NCBI GenBank assembly: GCA_964446775.1
Contig: CAYURA010000028.1
Location: 1-11,310 of the forward strand
Source of the DNA: GCA-002841655 sp964446775
GTDB taxonomy: Bacteria > Patescibacteriota > Patescibacteriia > Patescibacteriales > UBA12465
Length of the DNA: 11,310 nucleotides
Reading direction: 5' to 3'
The notes below the pieces were generated by a model. It did no database searches and was not told the DNA's origin. It saw nothing but the letters and a program-made list of their open reading frames with translations. Of the stretch, positions 5,363 to 11,310 are shown piece by piece. A program made the position numbers and the translations under genes. Each line of letters begins with the position of its first letter. Position 1 is the stretch's first letter.

Positions 5363-6484
5363 ATGAATTTAATCTGCTTACAAGAAAATCTAAAAAAAGC
5401 ATTATCTATAGTTAGTCATATAAATAATAAAAATATAAATTTACCAATTCTTAATAATATTTTAATCAAAGCAACAGAATCGGGTGTTGATTTAATTAGC
5501 ACAAATTTAGAAATAGGTATTATTTATCAATTAAGAGCAAAAGTGGAAAGTGAGGGGGATATCACACTAGATGCTAAATTATTTAGTGATTACGTAAACT
5601 TATTACCATCCGAAAATATTGAATTTAGTGAAAAAGATAATAACATTAATATTAAATGTGGTAATTATAAAACAAAGATTAGAGGTGAGGAAGCTAAGGA
5701 TTATCCTTTAATTCCAACAATTAGTAAAGAATTTTTTTGTAGTTTGAGTGTTTTTGATTTTAAAAAAGCTATGTCTTCTGTAGTTTTTGCAGTTGCTAGT
5801 AGTGATAACAGATTAGAGTTATCAGGTGTTTATTTTAAGTTTAATGAAAAATACATGACCATCGCCGCTACAGATAGTTATCGGTTGGCTGAAATAAATA
5901 TTGATTTAAAGACAAATAATATTAAAGATAAAGAAGTTATAGTTCCAGCGAAAACAATTAATGAGGTTATAAGAATAATTTCAACCATTGTCTCTGATCC
6001 AAAATCAATAGATTCTGATTTAATTACTATGTATATATCTGACAATCAAATCCTTTTTTCATTTTCTTCTGTTGAATTAGTTTCAAGGACTATTAACGGT
6101 CAATATCCAGATTATAAACAAATTATACCTGAAAAATATAAAACAGAGATTGAAATTAACAAAGAAAGCTTTGTCAAGGCGATAAAGGCTTCAGCGGTAT
6201 TTTCAAAAAATGGTGTTTATGATATTTCTTTAGTGATCCGTAAAAAAGTATTAAATATATTTTCCTCATCAAATCAAAGTGGTGAAAGTTCAATTGATAT
6301 ACCCTGTGAGCTTAATGGTGATGAGAATGATATATCGGTTAATTATCGCTATTTATTAGATGGCCTTAATGCGATTGACAGTGAAACTGTAATTTTGAGA
6401 ATTATAAACAGTAACACGCCCTGTCAATTAGTTTCTTATAAAGAAAGTACTTATAATTATATAATTATGCCTATTAGAAATTAA
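5363..6484 (+). CDS. DNA polymerase III beta subunit (sliding clamp)
   Basis: DnaN forms the ring-shaped dimer that tethers the replicative polymerase to DNA. The 373-residue protein has the three-domain layout and typical length. Domain 1 is about 1-120. Domain 2 holds LELSGVYFKF (151-160) and TDSYRLAEI (170-178), the counterpart of the usual TDGHRLA. SRTINGQYPDY (241-251) leads into domain 3, which ends with IIMPIRN, the family's C-terminal motif that helps form the partner-binding pocket. I chose ATG at 5363 because MNLICLQENLKKAL fits the family N-terminus. An in-frame TTG at 5321 would add 14 residues and lies inside the presumed origin. No Shine-Dalgarno motif is visible. It is followed by a terminator, not by recF or gyrB. 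Confidence 0.97.
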   Translation: MNLICLQENLKKALSIVSHINNKNINLPILNNILIKATESGVDLISTNLEIGIIYQLRAKVESEGDITLDAKLFSDYVNLLPSENIEFSEKDNNINIKCGNYKTKIRGEEAKDYPLIPTISKEFFCSLSVFDFKKAMSSVVFAVASSDNRLELSGVYFKFNEKYMTIAATDSYRLAEINIDLKTNNIKDKEVIVPAKTINEVIRIISTIVSDPKSIDSDLITMYISDNQILFSFSSVELVSRTINGQYPDYKQIIPEKYKTEIEINKESFVKAIKASAVFSKNGVYDISLVIRKKVLNIFSSSNQSGESSIDIPCELNGDENDISVNYRYLLDGLNAIDSETVILRIINSNTPCQLVSYKESTYNYIIMPIRN

Positions 6485-6507
6485 TATTTATCGTTGATAT
6501 TAGTCAA

Positions 6508-6531
6508 AAAACCCACTGATTAGTGGGTTTT
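6508..6531. terminator. Bidirectional Rho-independent terminator
   Basis: A 10-bp perfect stem (AAAACCCACT, 6508-6517, with 6522-6531) has the loop GATT. The plus strand continues with TTTTGTTGTT and the minus strand has six T residues. It separates the convergent ends of dnaN and the penicillin-binding protein gene. Confidence 0.9.
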
Positions 6532-6535
6532 GTTG

Positions 6536-9058
6536 TTATTTATTCAAATTAAAGTTGACTGATTTATTTTCACAATTACCTACATCATCACAAACTAGAA
6601 CAGATAGTTTTTGATAACCATTTTCTAATTCAAGGAGAGGTATGTTAATTAAAGTATCTGTCCCTAGTCCAGGTAGACGATCTTCATTTATCTGATATCT
6701 AACGCTACTTATTTTTCTTGGGGCATTAACTTCAATTCTTACATTTAAAAAATCTGTATTAACAACCTCTCCTTCAATTGGACTCAATATTTCTATAACT
6801 GGTTTATTTTCTGGTTTAATTAAATCTATTTTATCAATCAGATCTTGATTAGTTTTTTGATTATTAATTTCACTCCATTTATCGATTCCTTCTTGCCAAG
6901 CTTTATATTGAGGGTCACTTTCTGGATTTTCGGGCTTTGGTCCTAGTGGATTATTTTTATCAACATAAAATAAGATTGTTTTATGATCAAATATTTCAAT
7001 TTCTTCTTTTAAATCTTCAGGTGTATCATTAGTGGCAATTAAACCAGTTTCTTTATCTATTGTTAAGATTTTTTTATATTCTAAATTACCGTCAATAGCC
7101 GCTTTACCTGTTTCATCTTCTTCAAGTTTGTTAAAAGTCTCAACCGGTGTTCCTGTTAATAATTTAGTCATAAATTCATTCCAAATAGGGGCTGCTACAA
7201 CACTACCATCGGCCCCACGGCTCATTTCAGAGTTATCAGTATTACCTACCCAAACACCAGTAACTAAAGATGGCGTGTAACCGATGGTCCAAGCATCTTT
7301 AAAATCATTGGTTGTGCCAGTTTTAGCTGCAACAGGGCGATCATTTAAGGTTAACCAATTTTTTTGTCCAAAAATAAAGGCCCTAGAATTATTATCACTT
7401 AAAATATCATTAATTGTCCTAGCTGAAATAGAGCTTAAAACTTTTTTATTTTTATTTTTAAACTCTTCAATTACTTTACCATTTTTATCTTCAATTTTTA
7501 GAATAAAACTTAGTTCTGATATTTCTCCCTCACGAGCAAAAGCGCTAAAAGCATTGACATGTTCCAACATTTTAACTTCACCACCACCTAAAACTAGAGA
7601 AAGTCCAAATCGACTCCTATCTGAGAAGCTGCTATAGCCCATATTTTCAGCTAGGTTCAACGCATCTTTAATTCCAGTAAGATACATCGCTTTTACTGCA
7701 GGAATGTTTAGTGAGCCCGCTAGAGCCTGTCTAATGCTCACGGGCCCCAGCTCTTTACCTGTGTAATTTCTAGGAGTATATGATTTGCCAGTTTCTGTAG
7801 AAAAATTAGTAATAACATCGTAGAGTTGAGTCTTAGATTTATAACCCTTTTCAAATAAGGAGGCATAAATGATTGGTTTCATCGATGATCCAGGTTGTCT
7901 AGGTCTGTCAGTCACATTTACCTGTCCATCAATACTGTCATCAAAATAATCTTTGGAACCAACTAAGGCTAAAACCTGTCCGTTTTTAGGGTCAATAGCG
8001 ACTAAGGCGGCGTTATTGGCTTTATATTCTTCTTGATAATTAATTGTTTTTTCTTTAATTACTTCTTCTGCGGTTTTTTGCTTTTCCCAATCAATTGTAG
8101 TATATATTTTAAGACCACTACGCTCCATTTCTAATTCACCATATTTTTCAGCTAATATTCCACGTATCATCATAACAAAATGAGGAGCAAAGATGCTTGT
8201 TTCTTGTTTTGTAAATTCAATTTTATAACTTTTAGCAGCTTCTTTTTCATTATTATTAATATAACCTTGTTCTGCCATTAAATCGAGGATATAGTCTTTT
8301 CTGCCCAGGAGTAGTTCTAGGTTTGGGCCATAAGGTGAATACCGACTCGGAGCTTGTGGTAGGGATGCTAAAAGAGCAGACTCAGCTAAATTAAGATCTT
8401 TTACACTTTTGGCAAAAAATTTCTGACTAGCTGCTTCAACACCATAAGTATTTGATCCATAAGGAATTTCATTTAGATACATTTGTAATATTTCATTCTT
8501 ACTAAATTTTTTTTCTATCCTTTGAGCTAATATTATTTCTTTTATTTTTCTAACATAATTTTTATCTGAGCTAAGTATTGCATTTTTAACAAATTGCTGG
8601 GTTAAGGTTGATCCTCCAGCTTTACGATTATAGACTATATTAGTAACAGCTGTTCTAAACATCGCCCAAATACTAAAACCACCATGTTTATAGAAATTTT
8701 TATCTTCCATAGCTATGCTTGCTTGTTTTATTTGCGCAGGCATGTCATCTAGGCTAATTAAAGTTCTTTTTTCCTCCCCATGGATTTCATACAAGAGATG
8801 TTCCCCGCTACGATCATAAATTTTTGTACTTTGAGCAACCTCTCTATCTATTAATTGATTAGGATCTGGTAAGTTTCGTGAAACACTGGCAACAAAAATG
8901 AAAATAAATAGTAGGGCAATTGACACCACAAACAAGGAAAAAAGAATTATTTTATTAATTATTTTTTTCTTTTTACTATGTTTAATTTTTTTGTTATTGT
9001 TATTTCGCCAGAATTCTGCTTTTGGAGAAGATGTTGGCCTTAATTGTTTAATTGGCAT
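6536..9058 (-). CDS. Class A penicillin-binding protein 1A (glycosyltransferase/transpeptidase)
   Basis: This bifunctional enzyme polymerises lipid II and cross-links peptidoglycan outside the membrane. The 840 residues comprise a basic cytoplasmic tail, a membrane anchor (about 37-59), a family-51 glycosyltransferase and a transpeptidase. The glycosyltransferase has catalytic Glu118 in MEDKNFYKHGG, GGSTLTQQ at 148-155 and KKFSKNEILQMYLNEIPYG. The transpeptidase has catalytic Ser391 in SSMK (391-394), SLN (449-451) and KTGTT (579-583). An acidic/proline-rich linker (about 640-750) leads to a C-terminal Ig-like module (753-840, PVIEILSPIEGEVV onward). All catalytic motifs are intact. It starts at ATG 9058 without a clear Shine-Dalgarno motif. 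It lies alone, divergent from the methyltransferase gene, with its own extended -10 promoter. Confidence 0.96.
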   Translation of the reverse strand: MPIKQLRPTSSPKAEFWRNNNNKKIKHSKKKKIINKIILFSLFVVSIALLFIFIFVASVSRNLPDPNQLIDREVAQSTKIYDRSGEHLLYEIHGEEKRTLISLDDMPAQIKQASIAMEDKNFYKHGGFSIWAMFRTAVTNIVYNRKAGGSTLTQQFVKNAILSSDKNYVRKIKEIILAQRIEKKFSKNEILQMYLNEIPYGSNTYGVEAASQKFFAKSVKDLNLAESALLASLPQAPSRYSPYGPNLELLLGRKDYILDLMAEQGYINNNEKEAAKSYKIEFTKQETSIFAPHFVMMIRGILAEKYGELEMERSGLKIYTTIDWEKQKTAEEVIKEKTINYQEEYKANNAALVAIDPKNGQVLALVGSKDYFDDSIDGQVNVTDRPRQPGSSMKPIIYASLFEKGYKSKTQLYDVITNFSTETGKSYTPRNYTGKELGPVSIRQALAGSLNIPAVKAMYLTGIKDALNLAENMGYSSFSDRSRFGLSLVLGGGEVKMLEHVNAFSAFAREGEISELSFILKIEDKNGKVIEEFKNKNKKVLSSISARTINDILSDNNSRAFIFGQKNWLTLNDRPVAAKTGTTNDFKDAWTIGYTPSLVTGVWVGNTDNSEMSRGADGSVVAAPIWNEFMTKLLTGTPVETFNKLEEDETGKAAIDGNLEYKKILTIDKETGLIATNDTPEDLKEEIEIFDHKTILFYVDKNNPLGPKPENPESDPQYKAWQEGIDKWSEINNQKTNQDLIDKIDLIKPENKPVIEILSPIEGEVVNTDFLNVRIEVNAPRKISSVRYQINEDRLPGLGTDTLINIPLLELENGYQKLSVLVCDDVGNCENKSVNFNLNK

Positions 9059-9101
9059 AGATATTATTTAATAACTGAATATAAACTAAGTTAATCTTTA
9101 T

Positions 9102-9110
9102 ATTATAGCA
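9102..9110 (-). promoter_or_regulatory. Extended -10 promoter of the penicillin-binding protein gene
   Basis: On the minus strand, TGCTATAAT (9110-9102) is a perfect extended -10 element. The hexamer 17 bp upstream (TTCAAT) is a poor -35, which extended -10 promoters tolerate. Transcription would start near 9095, about 37 nt before the ATG. Confidence 0.6.
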
Positions 9111-9178
9111 AAGATATTAGTTAAATTGAAAATAATTAATTTAAAAGTAAAAAAATAAGTCAAGTCAACTATAAGCGC

Positions 9179-9207
9179 TTGAAAGTTTATAGAATAAAAG
9201 ATATGGT
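9179..9207 (+). promoter_or_regulatory. Promoter of the RNA methyltransferase gene
   Basis: TTGAAA (9179-9184) is followed after 17 bp by TATGGT (9202-9207). Transcription would start near 9214. AAGG at 9211-9214, 11 nt before the ATG, is the only weak Shine-Dalgarno-like sequence I found before a larger gene here. If the start is as drawn, it would sit at the very 5' end of the message. Confidence 0.45.
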
Positions 9208-9225
9208 ATTAAGGTAATTAAATAT

Positions 9226-9999
9226 ATGTATATAAGTAGCTTACAAAATCCAAAAATAAAAAATATTGTTGCGTTACGTAAAGCGTCTAAGCGAAAAAAA
9301 CAAAACTTATTTATTATTGATGGCTTGAGGGAAATAAAAGTTGCCCTGGATTACGGGTTTAATTTAATAGATATTTTTCGCTGTCCAGAAATAAGTAATG
9401 AAAATCCAGGTTTCTTTAAACAAGAAATAAATACCGTTAGTTCGGAAGTTTTTAAAAAAATAGCTTATGCCGATAACCCCAATGGTTGGTTAGCGATCGC
9501 AGAGCCAAGATATAATAATTTAAACGATATAAAAATTAAAGACAAGTTTCTGGGCTTAGTTCTAGAATTAGTCGAGAAGCCAGGTAACCTCGGTGCAATA
9601 ATTAGAACCTCTTATGCAGCTGGTTTGGATGCGGTAATTATTAATGAAAGTCAGACTGATTTATATAATCCCAATGTAATCAAAGCAAGCTCTGGTCACG
9701 TTTTTAGCTCAATGGTTATTATTGCCAGTAAAGAAGAGTGTTTAGAGTATTTTAAAGCTAATAAAATAGAAGTTTATACTACCAGCATTAAAGCAAGCAA
9801 ATCTTATGAACAAGTTAATTGGCAAAAACCCTCAGTAATTGTTTTAGGTTCAGAGGCTTTTGGTTTGTCAAATTATTGGCTTAAAAACTCTAATCATAAT
9901 ATTATTATTCCCATGCAAAATGGTATTGATTCTTTAAATGTTTCAGTTAGTGCGGGCATTGTTGTTTATGAGGCCAAAAGACAAAGAAATTTAGACTAA
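9226..9999 (+). CDS. SpoU (TrmH)-family 2'-O-ribose RNA methyltransferase
   Basis: This 257-residue SPOUT-class enzyme transfers a methyl group from S-adenosylmethionine to a ribose 2'-OH in rRNA or tRNA. Its N-terminal substrate-binding domain (about 1-95) begins SSLQNPKIKNIVALRKASKR and contains LFIIDGLREI. The knotted catalytic domain has motif 1 KPGNLGAIIRTS (118-129, Asn121 and Arg127), motif 2 VLGSEAFGLS (206-215) and motif 3 IPMQNGIDSLNVSVSAGIVV (228-247, Asn238). All three are intact. The N-terminal domain is like that of the 23S rRNA methyltransferases RlmB and TsnR, so a 23S target is plausible, but the nucleotide cannot be read from the sequence. Transcription may continue towards the tRNAs, as no terminator is evident after the stop. 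Confidence 0.92.
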   Translation: MYISSLQNPKIKNIVALRKASKRKKQNLFIIDGLREIKVALDYGFNLIDIFRCPEISNENPGFFKQEINTVSSEVFKKIAYADNPNGWLAIAEPRYNNLNDIKIKDKFLGLVLELVEKPGNLGAIIRTSYAAGLDAVIINESQTDLYNPNVIKASSGHVFSSMVIIASKEECLEYFKANKIEVYTTSIKASKSYEQVNWQKPSVIVLGSEAFGLSNYWLKNSNHNIIIPMQNGIDSLNVSVSAGIVVYEAKRQRNLD

Positions 10000-10027
10000 T
10001 AAGAGCAAATTTTACTTAAATATTAAT

Positions 10028-10056
10028 TTGACATTTAAACCTGTATTCTGTATTAT
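10028..10056 (+). promoter_or_regulatory. Promoter of the tRNA-Arg/miniprotein/tRNA-His unit
   Basis: A perfect TTGACA (10028-10033) and TATTAT (10051-10056, one mismatch) have an exact 17-bp spacer. Transcription would start near 10063, 10 nt before tRNA-Arg. This is the strongest canonical promoter in the window. Confidence 0.8.
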
Positions 10057-10072
10057 CAAAATGAAATTAAAG

Positions 10073-10144
10073 GCGCCCATAGTTCAATGGATAGAACACC
10101 AGCCTTCTAAGCTGAATATGTAGGTTCGATTCCTACTGGGCGTA
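10073..10144 (+). tRNA. tRNA-Arg (anticodon TCT)
   Basis: The cloverleaf is complete. The acceptor GCGCCCA pairs with TGGGCGT (one G-U), the D stem is GTTC/GAAC, the anticodon loop is CTTCTAA (anticodon TCT, reading AGA) and the T stem is GTAGG/CCTAC. The outermost anticodon-stem pair is a C-A mismatch (CCAGC/GCTGA). The discriminator is A and no CCA is encoded. With tRNA-Arg(CCT) on the left, the window carries readers for both AGA and AGG. Confidence 0.95.
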
Positions 10145-10175
10145 CGTTCTATTTTAAATATAATAAATTTTATAT

Positions 10176-10352
10176 ATGATCAAGAATAATAATTCTGGAG
10201 CAAAAAAAACTACAGTTAAAAAAAACGTAGTCATAAAAGAAGTGAAGAAAACAATTAACAAAAAAACAAAAGCAGAGTTAGAAGATATGTTTAACTTTGA
10301 TTTTGGTTGTGACTGTAGCGCTTGTCCTCATCATTGCGGAGAGGATGAGTAA
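10176..10352 (+). CDS. 58-residue Cys-rich miniprotein, function unknown
   Basis: I do not recognise this protein. The ATG-initiated frame runs 58 codons to TAA. The first 33 residues are very rich in Lys, Asn and Thr (GAKKTTVKKNVVIKEVKKTI). After AELEDMFNFDF comes a compact cluster, GCDCSACPHHCGEDE (44-58), with Cys at 45, 47, 50 and 54 and His at 52 and 53. The C-x-C-x-x-C-x-x-x-C spacing could bind one metal ion such as zinc. A basic arm plus metal knuckle suggests nucleic-acid or ribosome contact, but that is inference. It lies between two tRNA genes in the same direction, 31 nt after one and 14 nt before the next, without a Shine-Dalgarno motif. The clustered Cys/His and clean ends make a real gene likelier than chance. 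Confidence 0.6.
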   Translation: MIKNNNSGAKKTTVKKNVVIKEVKKTINKKTKAELEDMFNFDFGCDCSACPHHCGEDE

Positions 10353-10366
10353 TTAGAAAAAATCAT

Positions 10367-10438
10367 GGTGCCTATGGTGTAATGGTAACACAGCAGGTTG
10401 TGGTCCTGTTATCTCGGGTTCAATTCCCGATAGGCACC
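10367..10438 (+). tRNA. tRNA-His (anticodon GTG)
   Basis: The acceptor GTGCCTA (10368-10374) pairs with TAGGCAC. The extra G at 10367 is encoded and faces C at 10438, the G-1:C73 pair that marks histidine tRNAs. The D stem is GTGT/ACAC, the anticodon stem GCAGG/CCTGT has the loop TTGTGGT (anticodon GTG), and the T stem is TCGGG/CCCGA. The sequence continues CCTA, so CCA is not encoded. No promoter is visible in the 14 nt before it, so it is probably cotranscribed with tRNA-Arg and the miniprotein. Confidence 0.96.
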
Positions 10439-10454
10439 CCTAAAGGGAACACTT

Positions 10455-10490
10455 AAAAATAACTCTAATGTTAGGGTTATTTTTGTTTTA
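10455..10490 (+). terminator. Rho-independent terminator after tRNA-His
   Basis: A stem of about 13-14 bp with one G-T pair (10455-10468 with 10471-10484) closes on a very tight turn and runs into TTTTTGTTTTA. It lies 17 nt after the tRNA and would end the tRNA-Arg/miniprotein/tRNA-His transcript. Confidence 0.8.
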
Positions 10491-10524
10491 GTTTTCCTAG
10501 ACCCCTATTGGGAAGACAAACTGG

Positions 10525-10553
10525 TTGACGAAAAATAAATAAAATGATTAAAT
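10525..10553 (+). promoter_or_regulatory. Possible promoter of the 151-residue protein gene
   Basis: TTGACG (10525-10530) is followed after 17 bp by TTAAAT (10548-10553). The -35 is good and the -10 is weak. A better TATTAT at 10553-10558 is too far (22 bp). Confidence 0.35.
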
Positions 10554-10588
10554 ATTATATTCTTTAACAACATTAAAATAAATTAATT

Positions 10589-11044
10589 ATGGAAACACGA
10601 AGGTTTTTATTAGAAATTTTGGAAAATTGCTATCCTGTAGCCAATCTTTATGCCACAGATATGAAGATTATTAATGGAAGCAAAGTAATTGTTTCTTTTT
10701 TCTTTCCTACTTATACAAGGGCAAAACGAAGCATACCTTATACCTCGGCCAACCAAATTGTACCAGCAGTATTAGAGGGTTTATACGTTGCCGCTGGTAA
10801 TTATGTAAAAAACGAGAATAATAAACTGATTCAGTTTCACTATGAAGAGCTTCCAGTAAAGATGTGGTCTGCTATTTTTAGAGAATTTGAACATTTTGTT
10901 TTTTCTCAAAAAATACCAAGTGAAACTATTACAGAAATAACCTTTGAAATAAAAAAAGTTGAAGAGATTAAAGATTTCTTTATATTTTACTTTAAGTTTT
11001 TTGGTCCAGTAAGAGGAGAGGCAAAATGTCTTATCCCAAGATAA
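10589..11044 (+). CDS. Uncharacterised 151-residue protein, possibly hotdog-fold
   Basis: I do not recognise this protein with certainty. It is a single compact domain without signal peptide or membrane segment. An N-terminal helix (METRRFLLEILENCYPVANL) is followed by strand IIVSFFFP-like sequence (about 32-40), then YTSANQIVPAVLEGLYVAAGNYV (51-73), which looks like the long central helix of a hotdog fold. Aromatic, alternating strands follow (IQFHYEEL, EITFEIKKVE, DFFIFYFKFFGP). FcoT-like thioesterases have a comparable helix, but I see no diagnostic catalytic residues, so this is only a suggestion. Codon use matches the neighbours. It has its own possible promoter and a strong terminator two bases after the stop, so it is probably monocistronic. 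There is no Shine-Dalgarno motif before the ATG. Confidence 0.75.
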   Translation: METRRFLLEILENCYPVANLYATDMKIINGSKVIVSFFFPTYTRAKRSIPYTSANQIVPAVLEGLYVAAGNYVKNENNKLIQFHYEELPVKMWSAIFREFEHFVFSQKIPSETITEITFEIKKVEEIKDFFIFYFKFFGPVRGEAKCLIPR

Positions 11045-11046
11045 AG

Positions 11047-11077
11047 GGGTGGTCTTCATTTGACCACCCTCTTTTTT
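11047..11077 (+). terminator. Rho-independent terminator of the 151-residue protein gene
   Basis: GGGTGGTC (11047-11054) pairs perfectly with GACCACCC (11062-11069) around a 7-nt loop and is followed by TCTTTTTT. It is the most GC-rich terminator of the window and begins two bases after the stop codon. Confidence 0.92.
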
Positions 11078-11310
11078 ATAAATTTGCCAAATATTCCATC
11101 AAAAAAGTTTGCCAAGTTTTGCGCTTAGCCACCCCTAGAAGTGAATTAAAAATACACCAATAAAATGGGGTATTTTTTTGTTAAGAGGGTTGCTACCCCT
11201 AGAGAATGGGGGCACTATAAAGCAAGAGTAACAGAGACAATGAACTAGGCTCCCTGTCAACTAGTGTGATAGTTTAGTATCCAAATAAGTGGTAAAAAAG
11301 CTAAAGTCAT
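11078..11310. other. Intergenic region with possible structured RNA, no gene seen
   Basis: I see no open frame worth calling. TTTGCCAA occurs twice (11083-11090 and 11108-11115) and CCCCTAGA twice (11132-11139 and 11197-11204). From about 11186 the sequence is richer in G+C than other intergenic DNA here and can form small competing hairpins (GGGT-TGCT-ACCC, or CCCC with GGGG). It could be a small RNA, the leader of a gene beyond the window, or the edge of a larger RNA. I could not match it to tmRNA, RNase P RNA, SRP RNA or 6S RNA. Confidence 0.4.
11148..11179 (+). terminator. Terminator-like hairpin
   Basis: Bases 11148-11159 pair with 11166-11177 in a 12-position stem with one A-G mismatch and a 6-nt loop, running into seven T residues. 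No gene ends just before it, so it either backs up the previous terminator or ends a short RNA starting after 11077. Confidence 0.55.

Noticed and set aside
7032..7637. Two open frames on the plus strand opposite the penicillin-binding protein gene
   Set aside because: They lie within the transpeptidase-coding region, whose motifs are all intact, so they are shadows.
10781..11059. Open frame on the minus strand opposite the 151-residue protein gene
   Set aside because: It runs through the terminator of the plus-strand gene and has a composition expected of antisense sequence. The plus-strand frame has the better start, terminator and protein character.
11257..11310. End of a minus-strand gene entering from the right (17 codons, MTLAFLPLIWILNYHTS)
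   Set aside because: Too short to judge. Without sequence beyond the window it cannot be told from chance.
11205..11310. tmRNA, SRP RNA or group I intron core at the right edge
   Set aside because: A faint likeness to ACAGAGAC-type intron motifs and a GGGGGC start were considered, but the tRNA-like ends, tag frame or paired core elements could not be found.
1..11310. CRISPR array, insertion sequence or defence system
   Set aside because: No regularly spaced repeats, transposase, integrase or cas-like gene is visible on either strand.

Overview
The window is AT-rich (roughly 30% G+C by eye) bacterial chromosome that almost certainly spans the replication origin. The order rpmH-rnpA-yidD-yidC leaving leftwards and dnaA-dnaN leaving rightwards is the classic oriC neighbourhood. 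A short YidC with no large N-terminal domain, a bactofilin next to a diacylglycerol-kinase-like protein with a degenerate active site, a class A penicillin-binding protein with an Ig-like tail, and the near absence of Shine-Dalgarno sequences suggest a Patescibacteria/CPR (Parcubacteria-like) genome. That placement is an inference from gene content and style, not from a marker phylogeny. The genetic code looks standard: TGA ends rnpA and I saw no sign that it is used as a sense codon.

Layout. 1-369: no gene, two hairpins. 370-543: tRNA-Ala(GGC) and tRNA-Arg(CCT) on the minus strand, behind a good promoter. 747-1988: a promoter, a palindrome-rich leader, a bactofilin and a lipid-kinase-like protein, ending at a bidirectional terminator. 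2031-3554: yidC, yidD, rnpA and rpmH as a minus-strand operon reading away from the origin. 3555-3709: divergent intergenic region with the rpmH promoter and one DnaA-box module. 3710-5104: dnaA. 5105-5362: the best oriC candidate, with a perfect DnaA box, a triplet-repeat tract and an almost pure A+T stretch. 5363-6484: dnaN. 6508-6531: bidirectional terminator. 6536-9058: a large bifunctional peptidoglycan synthase on the minus strand. 9226-9999: a SpoU-family 2'-O-ribose RNA methyltransferase. 10028-10490: a probable transcription unit of tRNA-Arg(TCT), a 58-residue Cys-rich miniprotein and tRNA-His, closed by a terminator. 10589-11044: an unrecognised 151-residue protein with its own terminator. 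11078-11310: no gene, a terminator-like hairpin and a relatively GC-rich, possibly structured stretch.

The genes mostly serve core processes: replication initiation and clamp loading (DnaA, DnaN), translation and RNA maturation (bL34, RNase P protein, tRNAs, RNA methyltransferase), membrane protein insertion (YidC, YidD) and envelope or shape (PBP1A, bactofilin). The items most worth a second look are two matching DnaA-box plus TTA-triplet modules flanking dnaA, the Cys-rich miniprotein wedged between two tRNAs, the degenerate lipid-kinase-like protein beside the bactofilin, and the stacked palindromes in the bactofilin leader. I did not find a CRISPR array, a transposon or a defence island.
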